Assembly (NCBI GenBank): GCA_023249165.1
Contig: JAHFDE010000024.1
Coordinates: 1 to 18,243 of the forward strand
Source: Candidatus Methylomirabilota bacterium
GTDB taxonomy: Bacteria > Methylomirabilota > Methylomirabilia > Methylomirabilales > CSP1-5
Direction of reading: 5' to 3'
DNA length: 18,243 nt
In this document: in pieces, positions 1 through 7,851 of the stretch
Numbering within the stretch: the stretch's first letter is position 1
Layout: every line of letters begins with the position of its first letter
Program-made: the position numbers and the translations under genes
Notes under the pieces: generated by a model
What the model was told of the DNA's origin: nothing
Databases searched by the model: none
What the model saw: only the letters and a program-made list of their open reading frames with translations

Positions 1-679
1 GCTTCGGCAGCGGGGTGAGCGTTCCGCTGGCGTCCCGGTTGAACTGCATGAAGACCAGGTTCCACAGCTCCAGGTATCGGTCGCAGTCGCACTCGACGCT
101 GCAGTTGGGACGGCCGCACCCGACTGCGGACCCCTGATCGATCACGATCTCGGAACATGGCCCGCACGGGCCGGTATCGCCCATCGCCCAGAAGTTGTCC
201 TTCTCCCCCAACCGGACGATGCGCTCGGGTGGAAGGCCGGCGATTTTCTGCCACAACTGGAACGCCTCGTCGTCATCGGTATAGATGGTCGCCCACAGCC
301 GCTCGGGGTGCAGACCGAGGTCGACCGTGAACCACTCCCAGGCGTAGGCGATGGCCCCCTCCTTGAAGTAGTCGCCAAAGGAGAAGTTGCCGAGCATCTC
401 GAAGAAGGTGTGGTGCCTGCCCGTCTTCCCGACGTTTTCCAGATCGTTGTGCTTTCCACCGGCCCGGACGCACTTCTGGCACGAGGTCGCCCTGTTGTAG
501 CCGCGCCGCTCCCGTCCAAGGAAGCACTCCTTGAACTGGACCATGCCGGCGTTGGTGAAGAGGAGGGTGGGGTCCGCCCTGGGAACCAGGGAGGAACTGG
601 GAACGATGGTGTGTCCCCGCGAGGCAAAATAGGTGAGGAAGGCCTCCCGGACCTCCGCTCCGCTCAGTCTCGGCATCAT
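1..679 (-). CDS. alaS: Alanyl-tRNA synthetase, N-terminal part (runs off the left edge)
   Basis: AlaRS charges tRNA-Ala with alanine in the cytoplasm, using ATP. About 226 codons are present, against roughly 870 in full-length bacterial enzymes, so only the class II aminoacylation core is here and the editing and C-Ala domains lie beyond the window. Recognisable blocks are PTLLFTNAGMVQFK (about residues 37-50), the RATSCQKCVRAGGKHNDLENVG block (about 63-84) and RHHTFFEMLGNFSFGDYFK (about 88-106), all diagnostic of AlaRS. Two adjacent ATG codons (677-679 and 674-676) could start it; a GGGAG lies just upstream. The gene has its own promoter at 715-743 and is therefore probably transcribed separately from pilT. 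Identification is by family motifs and is secure. Confidence 0.96.
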   Translation of the reverse strand, partial: MMPRLSGAEVREAFLTYFASRGHTIVPSSSLVPRADPTLLFTNAGMVQFKECFLGRERRGYNRATSCQKCVRAGGKHNDLENVGKTGRHHTFFEMLGNFSFGDYFKEGAIAYAWEWFTVDLGLHPERLWATIYTDDDEAFQLWQKIAGLPPERIVRLGEKDNFWAMGDTGPCGPCSEIVIDQGSAVGCGRPNCSVECDCDRYLELWNLVFMQFNRDASGTLTPLPK

Positions 680-714
680 GCGCTCCCGGTGGTTGCAAAG
701 GTCTAAAGTATTTA

Positions 715-743
715 ATGTTAAGGCATGGAGACGGTGTTGTCAA
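715..743 (-). promoter_or_regulatory. Sigma-70-type promoter of alaS
   Basis: On the minus strand a perfect TTGACA (738-743) is followed after exactly 17 nt by TAACAT (715-720, 4 of 6 matches to TATAAT). Transcription would start near 707, giving a leader of about 28 nt before the alaS start. The spacing and the location in the 147-nt pilT-alaS gap make this convincing. No terminator with a T-tract was seen after pilT in the same gap. Confidence 0.75.
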
Positions 744-826
744 GGAACGGGAACGCAAAGACAGGGAGAGGGAGGGGGCCTCCAAGGCGGCTGGTGATCC
801 GAGATCGACACGGGAAGGGGTGAGGG

Positions 827-1972
827 TTACCCGGCCAGGCGCTCCAGTCCGGCGACCTTGGCGCCCTCCTCGTCTGCGGCGCGTGTGGCTCGCTCCGAAC
901 TCGCTTCGATCCCCCGAACCTTGAGGGCAAAGTCGTCGGGGTTGGAGGCCCAGAGCAGGGCCTCCTCGTACGTGATGAGGCTGCGCTTGTAGAGGACCAT
1001 GAGGGATTGATCAAAGGTCTGCATGCCGTACTGGCTCTGGCCGGCGGCGATGAAGTCGGGGATCTTTCGGGTCTTGTCCGGATCGACGACGCATTCCCGG
1101 ATGGTCTGCGTCACCACCATGATCTCGGCAGCCGGGACCCGTCCTCGCCCATCGGCCCGCGGGACCAGCCGCATGGAGATGATGCCTCTGAGCAGTGACG
1201 CGAGCTGGAGGCGGACCTGTCGCTGCTGATACGGCGGGTAGACCGAGATGATCCGGTTGATCGTTTCCGTGGCGTCGACCGTATGGAGGGTGCTCAGGAC
1301 CAGATGCCCCGTCTCGGCCGCCAGGATGGCGGTGGAAATGGTTTCGTAGTCCCGCATCTCCCCCACCAGAATGATATCGGGATCTTGCCGCATGGCGCTC
1401 CGGAGCGCTTCGGCAAAGGAGTCGGTGTCGGTCCCCACCTCCCGTTGGTTGACCAGCGATTTTTTGTCCCGGATCAGGTATTCGATGGGGTCCTCAATGG
1501 TGATGATATGCGAGCTCCGGTGCGTGTTCATATGCTCGACCATGCTTGCCAGGGTGGTCGTCTTCCCGGTCCCGGTCGCCCCGGTGACCAGGATCAACCC
1601 CCGCGACTCCATGGCGAGCTTCTCCACCACGGGGGGGAGATTCAGCTCCTCGATGGTCTGGATCTTTATCGGGATGACGCGCATGACCATCCCGATGGTG
1701 GAGCGCTGCTGGAAGATGTTGACCCGGAAGCGGCCCAGGCCGGGGATGCTGTGCGCCATGTCGAGCTCGCGCTTCTGCTTGAACTGCTCCCGCTGGCTCT
1801 CGTTCATCACGGAGAAGATCATCCGGACCGCCTCCTCCTGGCTGATCCGGGGTTTCTCGCTTAGCGGGACCAAGCGGTTGTCGATCCGAATGACCGGCGG
1901 GCCTCCCACCTTGATGTGGAGGTCCGAGGCCTTCCGCTCAACAGCGATCTTCAGGAGCTCTGCGAGATCCAT
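827..1972 (-). CDS. pilT: PilT-type twitching motility ATPase
   Basis: This is a hexameric secretion/retraction ATPase (381 aa, against about 345-380 for the family) that acts on the cytoplasmic side of a type IV pilus machine and powers pilus retraction. Visible motifs are the N-terminal ASDLHIKVGGPP block (15-26), Walker A GATGTGKT (131-138), an Asp box around ITIEDPIEY (157-165), Walker B DPDIILVGEMRD (198-209), the His box LVLSTLHT (224-231) and the PilT-like end SQYGMQTFDQSL (313-324). The helix that reads AIRNLIRE in classical PilT reads QTIRECVVDPDKT here, so a PilT paralogue is possible; the call at PilT-family level is firm. GGAGG lies 4 nt before the ATG. No other pilus gene is in the window. 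It lies 118 nt downstream of recA, in the place where recX is often found. Confidence 0.88.
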   Translation of the reverse strand: MDLAELLKIAVERKASDLHIKVGGPPVIRIDNRLVPLSEKPRISQEEAVRMIFSVMNESQREQFKQKRELDMAHSIPGLGRFRVNIFQQRSTIGMVMRVIPIKIQTIEELNLPPVVEKLAMESRGLILVTGATGTGKTTTLASMVEHMNTHRSSHIITIEDPIEYLIRDKKSLVNQREVGTDTDSFAEALRSAMRQDPDIILVGEMRDYETISTAILAAETGHLVLSTLHTVDATETINRIISVYPPYQQRQVRLQLASLLRGIISMRLVPRADGRGRVPAAEIMVVTQTIRECVVDPDKTRKIPDFIAAGQSQYGMQTFDQSLMVLYKRSLITYEEALLWASNPDDFALKVRGIEASSERATRAADEEGAKVAGLERLAG

Positions 1973-2077
1973 GGCGCCTCCGGCGATGGGGTTTGTGAGG
2001 CTCCATCATGCATTTTCTGTGCCGGAGAGGCGCTGCGGAGGGACCCCTCCCGACCCGGGGGGCGGGGCGGTGGGCGC

Positions 2078-2091
2078 AGGTGAGATCACCT
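2078..2091. repeat. Short inverted repeat at the recA stop codon
   Basis: AGGTGA and TCACCT are perfect 6-nt arms separated by 2 nt, touching the recA TAA codon. As RNA this gives at most a 5-bp stem with a 4-nt loop and no T-tract follows, so it does not look like an intrinsic terminator. It could be a small protein-binding site or chance. Confidence 0.25.
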
Positions 2092-3116
2092 TAATCTGTA
2101 TCTGCGGTCTTCTGGGTGCCGTCTATCCCCAGAAGGGCTCGGAGCTTTTTCTCGATTTCGTTGAGAATCGCCGGGTTTTCGTGCAAGAATCGCTTTGCAT
2201 TTTCGCGCCCCTGCCCGATCCGGTCTCCCCCGTAAGAGTACCAGGCACCGCTCTTTTCGATCACCTTGTGGGTCACCCCCAGATCGAGGAGGCTCGACGT
2301 GCGGGAGATGCCCTCGCCGAAGATGATGTCGAATTCGGATTCGCGGAAGGGGGGCGCGAGCTTGTTTTTCACCACCTTCACGCGCACCCGGTTCCCAATC
2401 ACCGTCTCTCCCTCTTTGATAGACGCGATCTTACGGATATCGAGTCGGACGGAGGCGTAGAATTTGAGCGCCCGACCGCCCGTGGTCGTCTCCGGGTTGC
2501 CGAACATGACGCCGATCTTTTCTCGCATCTGATTGATAAAGACCACGCACGTTTTAGATTTTGAGATCGCCGCCGTCAACTTGCGGAGGGCCTGAGACAT
2601 GAGACGGGCCTGAAGTCCCATGGTCGGTTCGCCCATCTCCCCCTCGATCTCGGCGCGCGGGACCAGGGCAGCCACCGAGTCGATGACCACGACATCCACC
2701 GCCCCGCTGCGCACCAGGATCTCGGTGATGTCCAGGGCCTGCTCGCCCGTGTCGGGTTGCGAGATGAGCAGATCGTCGATGCTGACCCCCAGCGCCTCTG
2801 CGTATCGGGGGTCCAGGGCGTGTTCCGCGTCGACGAAGGCGGACGCCCCGCCAAGCCGCTGTGCCTCGGCAATGATGTGGAGGGCCAGAGTGGTCTTCCC
2901 TGAGGACTCCGGGCCGAAGATCTCGATCACCCGTCCGCGAGGCACCCCGCCGATCCCGAGGGCGTGATCCAGTTCCAGCGCGCCCGTGGGGATCGCAGAG
3001 ACCGGCTCCAGGACGCCGGTTCCCCCCAGACGCATGATCGACCCCTTGCCGTAGAGCTTCTCGATCTGTGTGATAGCCAGATCCCGTGCCCGCTCCCGTT
3101 CCCGCTTCTCGTCCAT
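2091..3116 (-). CDS. recA: Recombinase RecA
   Basis: RecA forms ATP-dependent filaments on single-stranded DNA, drives strand exchange in recombinational repair and triggers LexA self-cleavage. The 341-aa length is typical. Visible are Walker A GPESSGKT (68-75), the LDPRYAEALGV block (101-111), Walker B VVVIDSVAAL (142-151), the L1 region around EGEMGEPTMGLQARLMSQALRK (158-179), and loop L2 with GNPETTTGG (206-214). A purine-rich GGGAGGGAGCGG precedes the ATG and sets the start. The C-terminus is short and ends in mixed acidic residues. The gene sits 201 nt after phaR and is followed by pilT instead of recX. No canonical LexA box was found upstream, only a shortened CTGT-N4-ACAG element at 3195-3206. 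Confidence 0.98.
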   Translation of the reverse strand: MDEKRERERARDLAITQIEKLYGKGSIMRLGGTGVLEPVSAIPTGALELDHALGIGGVPRGRVIEIFGPESSGKTTLALHIIAEAQRLGGASAFVDAEHALDPRYAEALGVSIDDLLISQPDTGEQALDITEILVRSGAVDVVVIDSVAALVPRAEIEGEMGEPTMGLQARLMSQALRKLTAAISKSKTCVVFINQMREKIGVMFGNPETTTGGRALKFYASVRLDIRKIASIKEGETVIGNRVRVKVVKNKLAPPFRESEFDIIFGEGISRTSSLLDLGVTHKVIEKSGAWYSYGGDRIGQGRENAKRFLHENPAILNEIEKKLRALLGIDGTQKTADTD

Positions 3117-3194
3117 CCGCTCCCTCCCCCTCGAGCTATCCGTACGACATCGTCATTCGCCACGTCGTGGCTGGACACTACGCAATATGCACCC

Positions 3195-3206
3195 CTGTGT
3201 TTACAG
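3195..3206. promoter_or_regulatory. Possible operator upstream of recA (CTGT-N4-ACAG)
   Basis: In the 201-nt phaR-recA gap the minus strand reads CTGTAAACACAG, about 79 nt before the recA ATG. The half-sites equal those of the gammaproteobacterial LexA box, but the spacer is 4 nt instead of 8, so it is not a standard site. LexA boxes differ between phyla, so it may be a lineage-specific variant or chance. I see no convincing -35/-10 pair in this gap. Confidence 0.2.
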
Positions 3207-3317
3207 CGTCGCTTCTCGCGTGCGGCGCCGAGACGGGGTGGAGGTGGCCAACACCAAGGCACCCGTGCCAATGGAAAAACGCCGGGAATGAATGTCAGAA
3301 GAATGGGAGGGCAACGA

Positions 3318-3794
3318 CTACAATCCCAGCTTCTTCTCCAACTCCGTGAGCTTCTCTTTCAGGGCGTCGAGTTCCGCTTTCACGTTCGCCGGGTTTTCGC
3401 GGATGGCGGGCTCGCCGCTGGGCGCCATCTCATCCAGGCCTCCCAACTTTGTCCACTGCTCCATCCCCTTTTTGGCTTCCCGCTGCACGGAGAACATCGC
3501 ATCCATACTCGAGGAGAGGTACTGCCGGAAGACATCCTGGTACATCTCGCCGTACTTGATGAGCCGGTGGAGGAACGCAACCGGCAACAGGTTCCGCCGC
3601 TTCTCCTCTTCCAGGAGGATCTGGACCAACGTGATGTTGGTCAGGTCTTCCTGGCTGTCCGCATCCACGATCTTGACCTGGCGCCCCTGGCGGATCATTT
3701 CCGCGATCTCCTCCAGGGTGACATACCGACTCCGGTTGAGATCGTAGAGCTTGCGGTTGCTGTACTTCTTGATGAGGACTTGCTCCTCTGTCAC
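3318..3794 (-). CDS. phaR: PhaR-type polyhydroxyalkanoate synthesis regulator
   Basis: PhaR-family proteins are DNA-binding repressors that sense PHA granules and control phasin and PHA genes. The N-terminal DNA-binding domain is clear: VLIKKYSNRKLYDL, RSRYVTLEEIAEMIR and VKIVDADSQEDLTN fall in the first 60 residues. The accumulation-regulator part LLPVAFLHRLIKYGEMYQDVFRQYL follows, then a charged C-terminal helix of coiled-coil type (DALKEKLTELEKKLG). I chose the GTG at 3792-3794 because GGAGGAGCG stands directly before it and the family begins at this point. The open frame continues upstream to 4019 without family similarity. The product is about 158 aa. No PHA synthase or phasin gene is present in the window, so the targets lie elsewhere. 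It is probably transcribed from the promoter at 3943-3971. Confidence 0.9.
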   Translation of the reverse strand: MTEEQVLIKKYSNRKLYDLNRSRYVTLEEIAEMIRQGRQVKIVDADSQEDLTNITLVQILLEEEKRRNLLPVAFLHRLIKYGEMYQDVFRQYLSSSMDAMFSVQREAKKGMEQWTKLGGLDEMAPSGEPAIRENPANVKAELDALKEKLTELEKKLGL

Positions 3795-3829
3795 CGCTCC
3801 TCCGCCTGGCCGCTCGATGCTTCCAAGAT

Positions 3830-3866
3830 CTCCGACCCGTCCGGGCCCCCCCGGCGTCGTCGGGAG
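3830..3866 (-). promoter_or_regulatory. Structured segment in the phaR leader
   Basis: The predicted phaR transcript has a leader of about 140 nt. Within it CTCCCGAC (3859-3866) can pair with GTCGGAG (3830-3836) with one bulged base, enclosing an inner hairpin CCGGG (3850-3854 as read on the minus strand) with CCCGG (3841-3845). No U-tract follows, so it is not an obvious terminator. Function is unknown. Confidence 0.3.
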
Positions 3867-3942
3867 TGTCCGACTTCTCCCTGGAGGCTGCGCAGTCGCC
3901 GCGGACCGCTGCACGTCCTCCTCGCTCCTCACACGGTGGTTT

Positions 3943-3971
3943 AGGATAACAAACAGGTTCGGGGCTGTCAA
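3943..3971 (-). promoter_or_regulatory. Sigma-70-type promoter of phaR
   Basis: On the minus strand TTGACA (3966-3971) is followed after exactly 17 nt by TATCCT (3943-3948). It lies 65 nt beyond the stop of the debranching-enzyme gene and points to phaR. The start would fall near 3936. Confidence 0.75.
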
Positions 3972-4035
3972 AGAGAAATGGCGCTTTGCGTTACGAGCAG
4001 CGTGCCCCCGCCGGCCCAATGTAAGGTCAGCGTGA

Positions 4036-6201
4036 TTACTTCACCATCGTGACCCGGACGTCTGCCTCTTTCCGAACGATCTCGATCCCGACGTCCTGCG
4101 CATGGCGGCGCAGCAGCAAGTCGAGCGAGCCTCCATTTATTCGGAGCCCCTTCAGCTCAACCGTCTCGAGGAATGCGGGGAGCACAGGACGGGAGAAGCG
4201 GATTTCCTGCTCTGCGGCGTTGAAACAGAGCCCGAGACAGGCTTGGAGGAGGAGGAACACCGATCCGGCGGCCCATGACTGCGGCGCACAGGCCACTGGA
4301 TACAGGGTGGGACCCTCTCCGGGGCGGCGGTGAAAACCGCAGAAAAGCTCCGGCAGTCGATGACGCTCCGTGAACAGGCTGGCATCGAATAGCCCCGTAA
4401 AGATCCGGAGGAGCGGCTCGGTCAACCCGTAACGCGCAAGCCCAAGGGCAATCAGGGCGTTGTCATGGGGCCAGACGGAACCATTGTGGTAGGACATGGG
4501 ATTGTAGCGGATTTCGGAGGCAGCCAGAGTCCTCACCCCCCAACCGCTAAAGGAGGCGTTCTGGAGCAAGGTCTCGGCCACTCGACGGGCTCGCTCTGCG
4601 GCGACGATGCCGGAGAACAGACACTGCCCCGCGTTCGAGGACTTGACCCGACAGGGGCGTTTGTCGCCGTCGAGCGCCAGGGCATACGTCCCAAGGTCCT
4701 CACACCAGAAGGCCTCCTCGAATCGTCCTTGGAGGGTCCTGGCTTCGCCCCGGAGCCTCTCGACCAATGCAGTGTTGCCGAGACGATGGGCCAGTGCGGC
4801 CGCCGCCATCTTAGCGGCATAGACGTATGCCTGCACCTCGCAGAGGGCGATGGGACCTTTCGCCACTGTGCCATCGGCGTGGGATACGGCGTCCACAGAG
4901 TCCTTCCAACCCTGGTGGGTCAAGCCATGAGGAGACCGTCGCGAGTATTCCACGAAACCGTCTCCGTCAATGTCGCCCCAGCGATCAATCCAGTCGAGGG
5001 CCTTCTCGATAGCAGGCCAGAGAGCTTGAATGAAGGCCAGCTCTCCGGTGAAGTCATAGTACGCTCCGGCCAGGACGACAAAGAGGGGGGTGGCGTCGAC
5101 ACTGCCGTAGTAGCGCCCGAAGGGAATCTCGCCAAGCGCGGCCATCTCCCCTCCACGGATTTCGTGGACGATCTTGCCAGGTTCGGCATCGCGCTCAGGA
5201 ATGGCCTCCTTGGCTTGGGTAGAGGCCAGAAAGGCCAGGACCCCGCGGGCAATCACTGGATTCACCCACAGACACTGCAGGGCAGTGATGAGTCCATCCC
5301 GGCCGAAGGGCGTCGAGAACCAGGGGACCCCGGCATAGGGGAAGGGGCCTTCAGGGGTGTTCGTGACCATCATGTGGAGATCCGCGAGCGAACGATTCAC
5401 CAGGTCGTTAAACTGTTCGTTGGACGTATAGATACTACCCGCCTCACAACTGGCTTGACGCGAGGCCTCGGTCGCCATCATGACCGCTTGATCGTAGGTC
5501 CAGATGGCGGGACCAGGGGATTCATCCTCGCAGGAAACCGTGAGAACAACCGTGGTCTCACCCCGCCGAACTATTCGGATTGTCCAGCTGACCTCGGAGT
5601 TGGTGAGGGTCTCCGGCTCAGGGAAGAATCGTAGACAGGTCCGACGGAGGACGCCATCCAGCCCCCGATAAGCGAGGATTACGCCCCCATCCTTCACCTC
5701 GGGGGGAAGGAGAGTGCCTCGCCGGGCTCGCTTGACGCCTCGCACCTCGAATATGTCGGCAAAATCTGCTGCGAATCGCAAGGCGAAAGAGACCTCTATA
5801 GGACAGGGGGCATAGTTTTGGAACCGGAAACGCTCATAGCAACAGCCCTGCCACACCAGTTTCGACCGGAAGACGTGCACAGTGTTTCGAGGCAGCACCA
5901 CCTGGCCATGGAGGGAAATATCCGGGTTAGTCAGATCCACCGCGAGGAAGGTGTTGTCGTCCTTGACCGTTGAGCTCAACAGCAGTGGGCGTTGTCCCGC
6001 AAGCCGCACCTCGAGGCGGCTCAGGAATCGGGTACCCTCATGATACAGTCCTTGTTCCCCCAGGCCTGTCGGCTGGATGTCCCCGTAGCGGTCGAAAACA
6101 GCGAAGGTCTCCCCGTCTTTCAGAACACGTGTCCGGCCGTCCGCAAGGGGAGAGGTCGCCAGAATATAAAACTGATTTCTGATGCGAATGACGTCTTCCA
6201 T
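4036..6201 (-). CDS. Amylo-alpha-1,6-glucosidase (glycogen debranching-type enzyme)
   Basis: The likely role is hydrolysis of alpha-1,6 branch points of glycogen or related alpha-glucans in the cytoplasm. The 721-aa protein has the N-terminal beta-rich domain typical of bacterial members (from about 8 to 230, starting near FYILATSPLADGRTRVLKDG and with GLYHEGTRFLSRLEV at 51-65). An (alpha/alpha)6-barrel catalytic domain follows. Barrel motifs are TPFGRDGLITALQ (297-309), FGRYYGSVDATPLF (361-374), HQGWKDS (429-435), CEVQAYVYAAKM (454-465) and MSYHNGSVWPHDN (569-581). The gene starts 17 nt after the glycosyltransferase stop, so the two form an operon. Members of this family are also annotated as generic MGH1-like glycoside hydrolases, so the exact linkage is inferred. 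Confidence 0.88.
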   Translation of the reverse strand: MEDVIRIRNQFYILATSPLADGRTRVLKDGETFAVFDRYGDIQPTGLGEQGLYHEGTRFLSRLEVRLAGQRPLLLSSTVKDDNTFLAVDLTNPDISLHGQVVLPRNTVHVFRSKLVWQGCCYERFRFQNYAPCPIEVSFALRFAADFADIFEVRGVKRARRGTLLPPEVKDGGVILAYRGLDGVLRRTCLRFFPEPETLTNSEVSWTIRIVRRGETTVVLTVSCEDESPGPAIWTYDQAVMMATEASRQASCEAGSIYTSNEQFNDLVNRSLADLHMMVTNTPEGPFPYAGVPWFSTPFGRDGLITALQCLWVNPVIARGVLAFLASTQAKEAIPERDAEPGKIVHEIRGGEMAALGEIPFGRYYGSVDATPLFVVLAGAYYDFTGELAFIQALWPAIEKALDWIDRWGDIDGDGFVEYSRRSPHGLTHQGWKDSVDAVSHADGTVAKGPIALCEVQAYVYAAKMAAAALAHRLGNTALVERLRGEARTLQGRFEEAFWCEDLGTYALALDGDKRPCRVKSSNAGQCLFSGIVAAERARRVAETLLQNASFSGWGVRTLAASEIRYNPMSYHNGSVWPHDNALIALGLARYGLTEPLLRIFTGLFDASLFTERHRLPELFCGFHRRPGEGPTLYPVACAPQSWAAGSVFLLLQACLGLCFNAAEQEIRFSRPVLPAFLETVELKGLRINGGSLDLLLRRHAQDVGIEIVRKEADVRVTMVK

Positions 6202-6218
6202 GGTTCCTCGAATCCATC

Positions 6219-7262
6219 TCAGGCGGCAAACCGTGCCGTCCGCCCGAATAGCCGGTGGTAAATGGGCAGGTACCCTCGCGCCATTTGCCCTACCGTGAAC
6301 CGTTTCTCAAAAATCTGGCGACACTTCTTCCGGCTCAGGCTTGGAATTCGCTCCACGGCCCGGGCGGCCTCCTCGACGCTGTCGCAGATAAAGCCCGTGA
6401 CGCCCTCCCGCATCACTTCGGAGACAGACCCCCGACGGCACGCAATGATGGGCGTCCCACAGGCCATCGCTTCAATCATCACCAACCCGAAGGGTTCCGG
6501 CCAGTCAATGGGAAAGAGGAGCGCATAGGCATTTCCCAAAAACTCATCTTTCTCTCCCTCCCCGATCTCTCCCACGTACTCAACTAGCGGGTGATCGAGC
6601 ACCGGACGGATGACTTCGGTGAAGTACTCTCGATCCACCTTATCCACCTTGGCTGCAATCTTGAGTTCCATCCCTGCGTGCTTGGCAATCTCGATGGCCG
6701 CATCCACCCGCTTTTCAGGACTGATGCGGCCAAGAAAGGCCAGATACGTCCCTGGCTTCTCCCGGTAGGTATACAGGTTCTCCGGCAGCCCGTGGTACAC
6801 GGTGCCCTGCCAATTGAGCCACGGCAAAGGCTGGCGCTGGGCGTCGGAGATGGAGACGACGGGCATTTCTGAAAACTCTCGGTACAGGGGGACGAGGTCT
6901 GGGATGTCGAGGCGTCCGTGCAGGGTGGTCACCACCGGTGTCCTCTGACGCCTCGCCAGCGGAAAGGATAGATAGTCGAGGTGGGAATGGATGATATCAA
7001 ACTGGGACGCATCCCGGAACACTTTCTCCAGTTGCACCACGTGATGGGCCAGCTGATCGATACAGGACTCGTCCAAACGGAGAGAGCGACGACAGGGTGC
7101 GATCAGGCGAGCCCTGGTCCCGGAATCCCCGCTCGCAAACAACGTGACGTCGTGCCCTTGCCGAACCAGCTCCTCCGTGAGATACGAAACCACCCGTTCT
7201 GTCCCCCCGTAATATTTGGGGGGTACGCTCTCATACAGCGGGGCAATTTGCGCAATTCTCAC
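6219..7262 (-). CDS. Glycosyltransferase family 4 protein
   Basis: This is a retaining GT-B fold sugar transferase. The N-terminal acceptor domain starts RIAQIAPLYESVPPKYYGGTE, with the glycine-rich GGTERVV typical of GT4 and the HSHLDYLSF segment further on. The C-terminal nucleotide-sugar domain shows YLAFLGRISPEKRVD, then PIDWPEPFGLVMIEAMACGTPII, which holds the E-x7-E motif. I prefer the GTG at 7260-7262, since GGAGG lies 10 nt upstream and the family begins with this residue; a GTG at 7296-7298 would add 12 residues. Product about 347 aa. It shares an operon with the debranching enzyme, which suggests an alpha-glucan or trehalose/glycogen-related role, but donor and acceptor cannot be read from the sequence. 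Confidence 0.85.
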   Translation of the reverse strand: MRIAQIAPLYESVPPKYYGGTERVVSYLTEELVRQGHDVTLFASGDSGTRARLIAPCRRSLRLDESCIDQLAHHVVQLEKVFRDASQFDIIHSHLDYLSFPLARRQRTPVVTTLHGRLDIPDLVPLYREFSEMPVVSISDAQRQPLPWLNWQGTVYHGLPENLYTYREKPGTYLAFLGRISPEKRVDAAIEIAKHAGMELKIAAKVDKVDREYFTEVIRPVLDHPLVEYVGEIGEGEKDEFLGNAYALLFPIDWPEPFGLVMIEAMACGTPIIACRRGSVSEVMREGVTGFICDSVEEAARAVERIPSLSRKKCRQIFEKRFTVGQMARGYLPIYHRLFGRTARFAA

Positions 7263-7333
7263 CGGATCCGCGCCTCCAACATAGTGCGGTAGCTTCACAA
7301 GTTAGCCGTGCACCTCACTGTCCACATTGAGAT

Positions 7334-7358
7334 ATTATATCCCATCCAGCCTGCCCAG
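7334..7358 (-). promoter_or_regulatory. Candidate promoter of the glycosyltransferase-debrancher operon
   Basis: The minus strand has a perfect TATAAT (7334-7339). The best -35 match is a weak TTGGAT 19 nt upstream, which is a long spacer. A start near 7327 would give a leader of about 65 nt before the preferred GTG. The 324-nt stretch from 7263 to 7586 holds only this promoter and the terminator at 7531-7565; I see no gene in it. Confidence 0.5.
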
Positions 7359-7530
7359 ATCCAACCGTTTGTGGTTTTACAGGCGGGTGGGACCGGGACC
7401 GACAGAATTGCTTGGCCACACCGGCTCGAAACGAAGCGCCCTTTCTCGCGCCAACCGTTCAGAATTCACATCAAAACGATACGAGATTTTCAGCGGCCGC
7501 CCGAAAATACCTGCGACGATCGCCAGGATG

Positions 7531-7565
7531 TAAGGAAAAAAGAAGGGGGGGGCTATGCCCCCCCC
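7531..7565 (-). terminator. Rho-independent terminator of the 73-aa gene
   Basis: As transcribed from the minus strand, eight G (7558-7565) pair with eight C (7545-7552) around a 5-nt loop CATAG, followed by a T-rich tail TTCTTTTTTCC. It lies about 20 nt after the stop codon of the small gene at 7587. It should also isolate the glycosyltransferase operon from upstream transcription. Confidence 0.88.
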
Positions 7566-7586
7566 TGTGTCTTTTCGACCCCCGGG

Positions 7587-7808
7587 TCACAGCTCGGATC
7601 GTCCCTTGATGGCCCCGCACTTCTCACACCGGAGGGCCATCCTCCCCCGCCCGTTCTGCCCAAAGTACTGGACCCAGGTCATCTTGGTCCCGTCGGCAGG
7701 ACAGGGATACACGCGGACAGCCTGACCGTTGACCTCGCGCGAGGCCAACTTCGCCACCTTTCCCTCTGCCTTCTTTCCCTCTATCTTCTTTCCCTCTACC
7801 TTGGCCAT
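7587..7808 (-). CDS. Small basic protein with a partial zinc-knuckle pattern, function unknown
   Basis: I do not recognise this 73-aa protein. The N-terminus is lysine-rich and carries three copies of K-[VIA]-E-G-K (residues 3-17), encoded by perfectly spaced 15-nt DNA repeats. The C-terminal half has C36-P-A-D39 and C61-E-K-C64 separated by an aromatic-rich stretch (TWVQYFG), like a zinc ribbon in which one of four cysteines is replaced by Asp. There is no signal peptide or membrane segment. GGAGGAGGTG lies about 10 nt before the ATG. The gene stands alone between a good promoter (7852-7880) and a strong terminator (7531-7565), which supports it as real and well expressed. A nucleic-acid-binding or ribosome-associated role is possible but unproven. 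Confidence 0.75.
   Translation of the reverse strand: MAKVEGKKIEGKKAEGKVAKLASREVNGQAVRVYPCPADGTKMTWVQYFGQNGRGRMALRCEKCGAIKGRSEL
7758..7802. repeat. Three 15-nt tandem repeats inside the 73-aa gene
   Basis: Three consecutive units match CTTTCCCTCTRYCTT on the plus strand, at 7758-7772, 7773-7787 and 7788-7802, differing only in the two bases GC, AT and AC. They encode the K-[VIA]-E-G-K pentapeptide three times and keep the frame. Copy number could vary between strains. Confidence 0.85.
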
Positions 7809-7851
7809 GAACCGTTTTCACCTCCTCCCCGTCTCTCAAAGCAACCGCGTC

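Noticed and set aside
744..826. Possible terminator after pilT
   Set aside because: Only a 3-4 bp stem (GCC/GGC) is available and the following pyrimidine tract is C-rich, not a T-tract.
1371..2564. 397-codon open frame on the plus strand
   Set aside because: It lies opposite pilT and recA, spanning the gap between them, and shows no family features or ribosome site.
3795..4019. N-terminal extension of the phaR frame (75 codons)
   Set aside because: It crosses the predicted promoter and lacks family similarity. The GTG at 3794 has an ideal ribosome binding site and the conserved domain begins there.
4465..5634. 389-codon open frame on the plus strand
   Set aside because: Antisense shadow of the debranching enzyme with low-complexity Gly/Arg/Pro composition.
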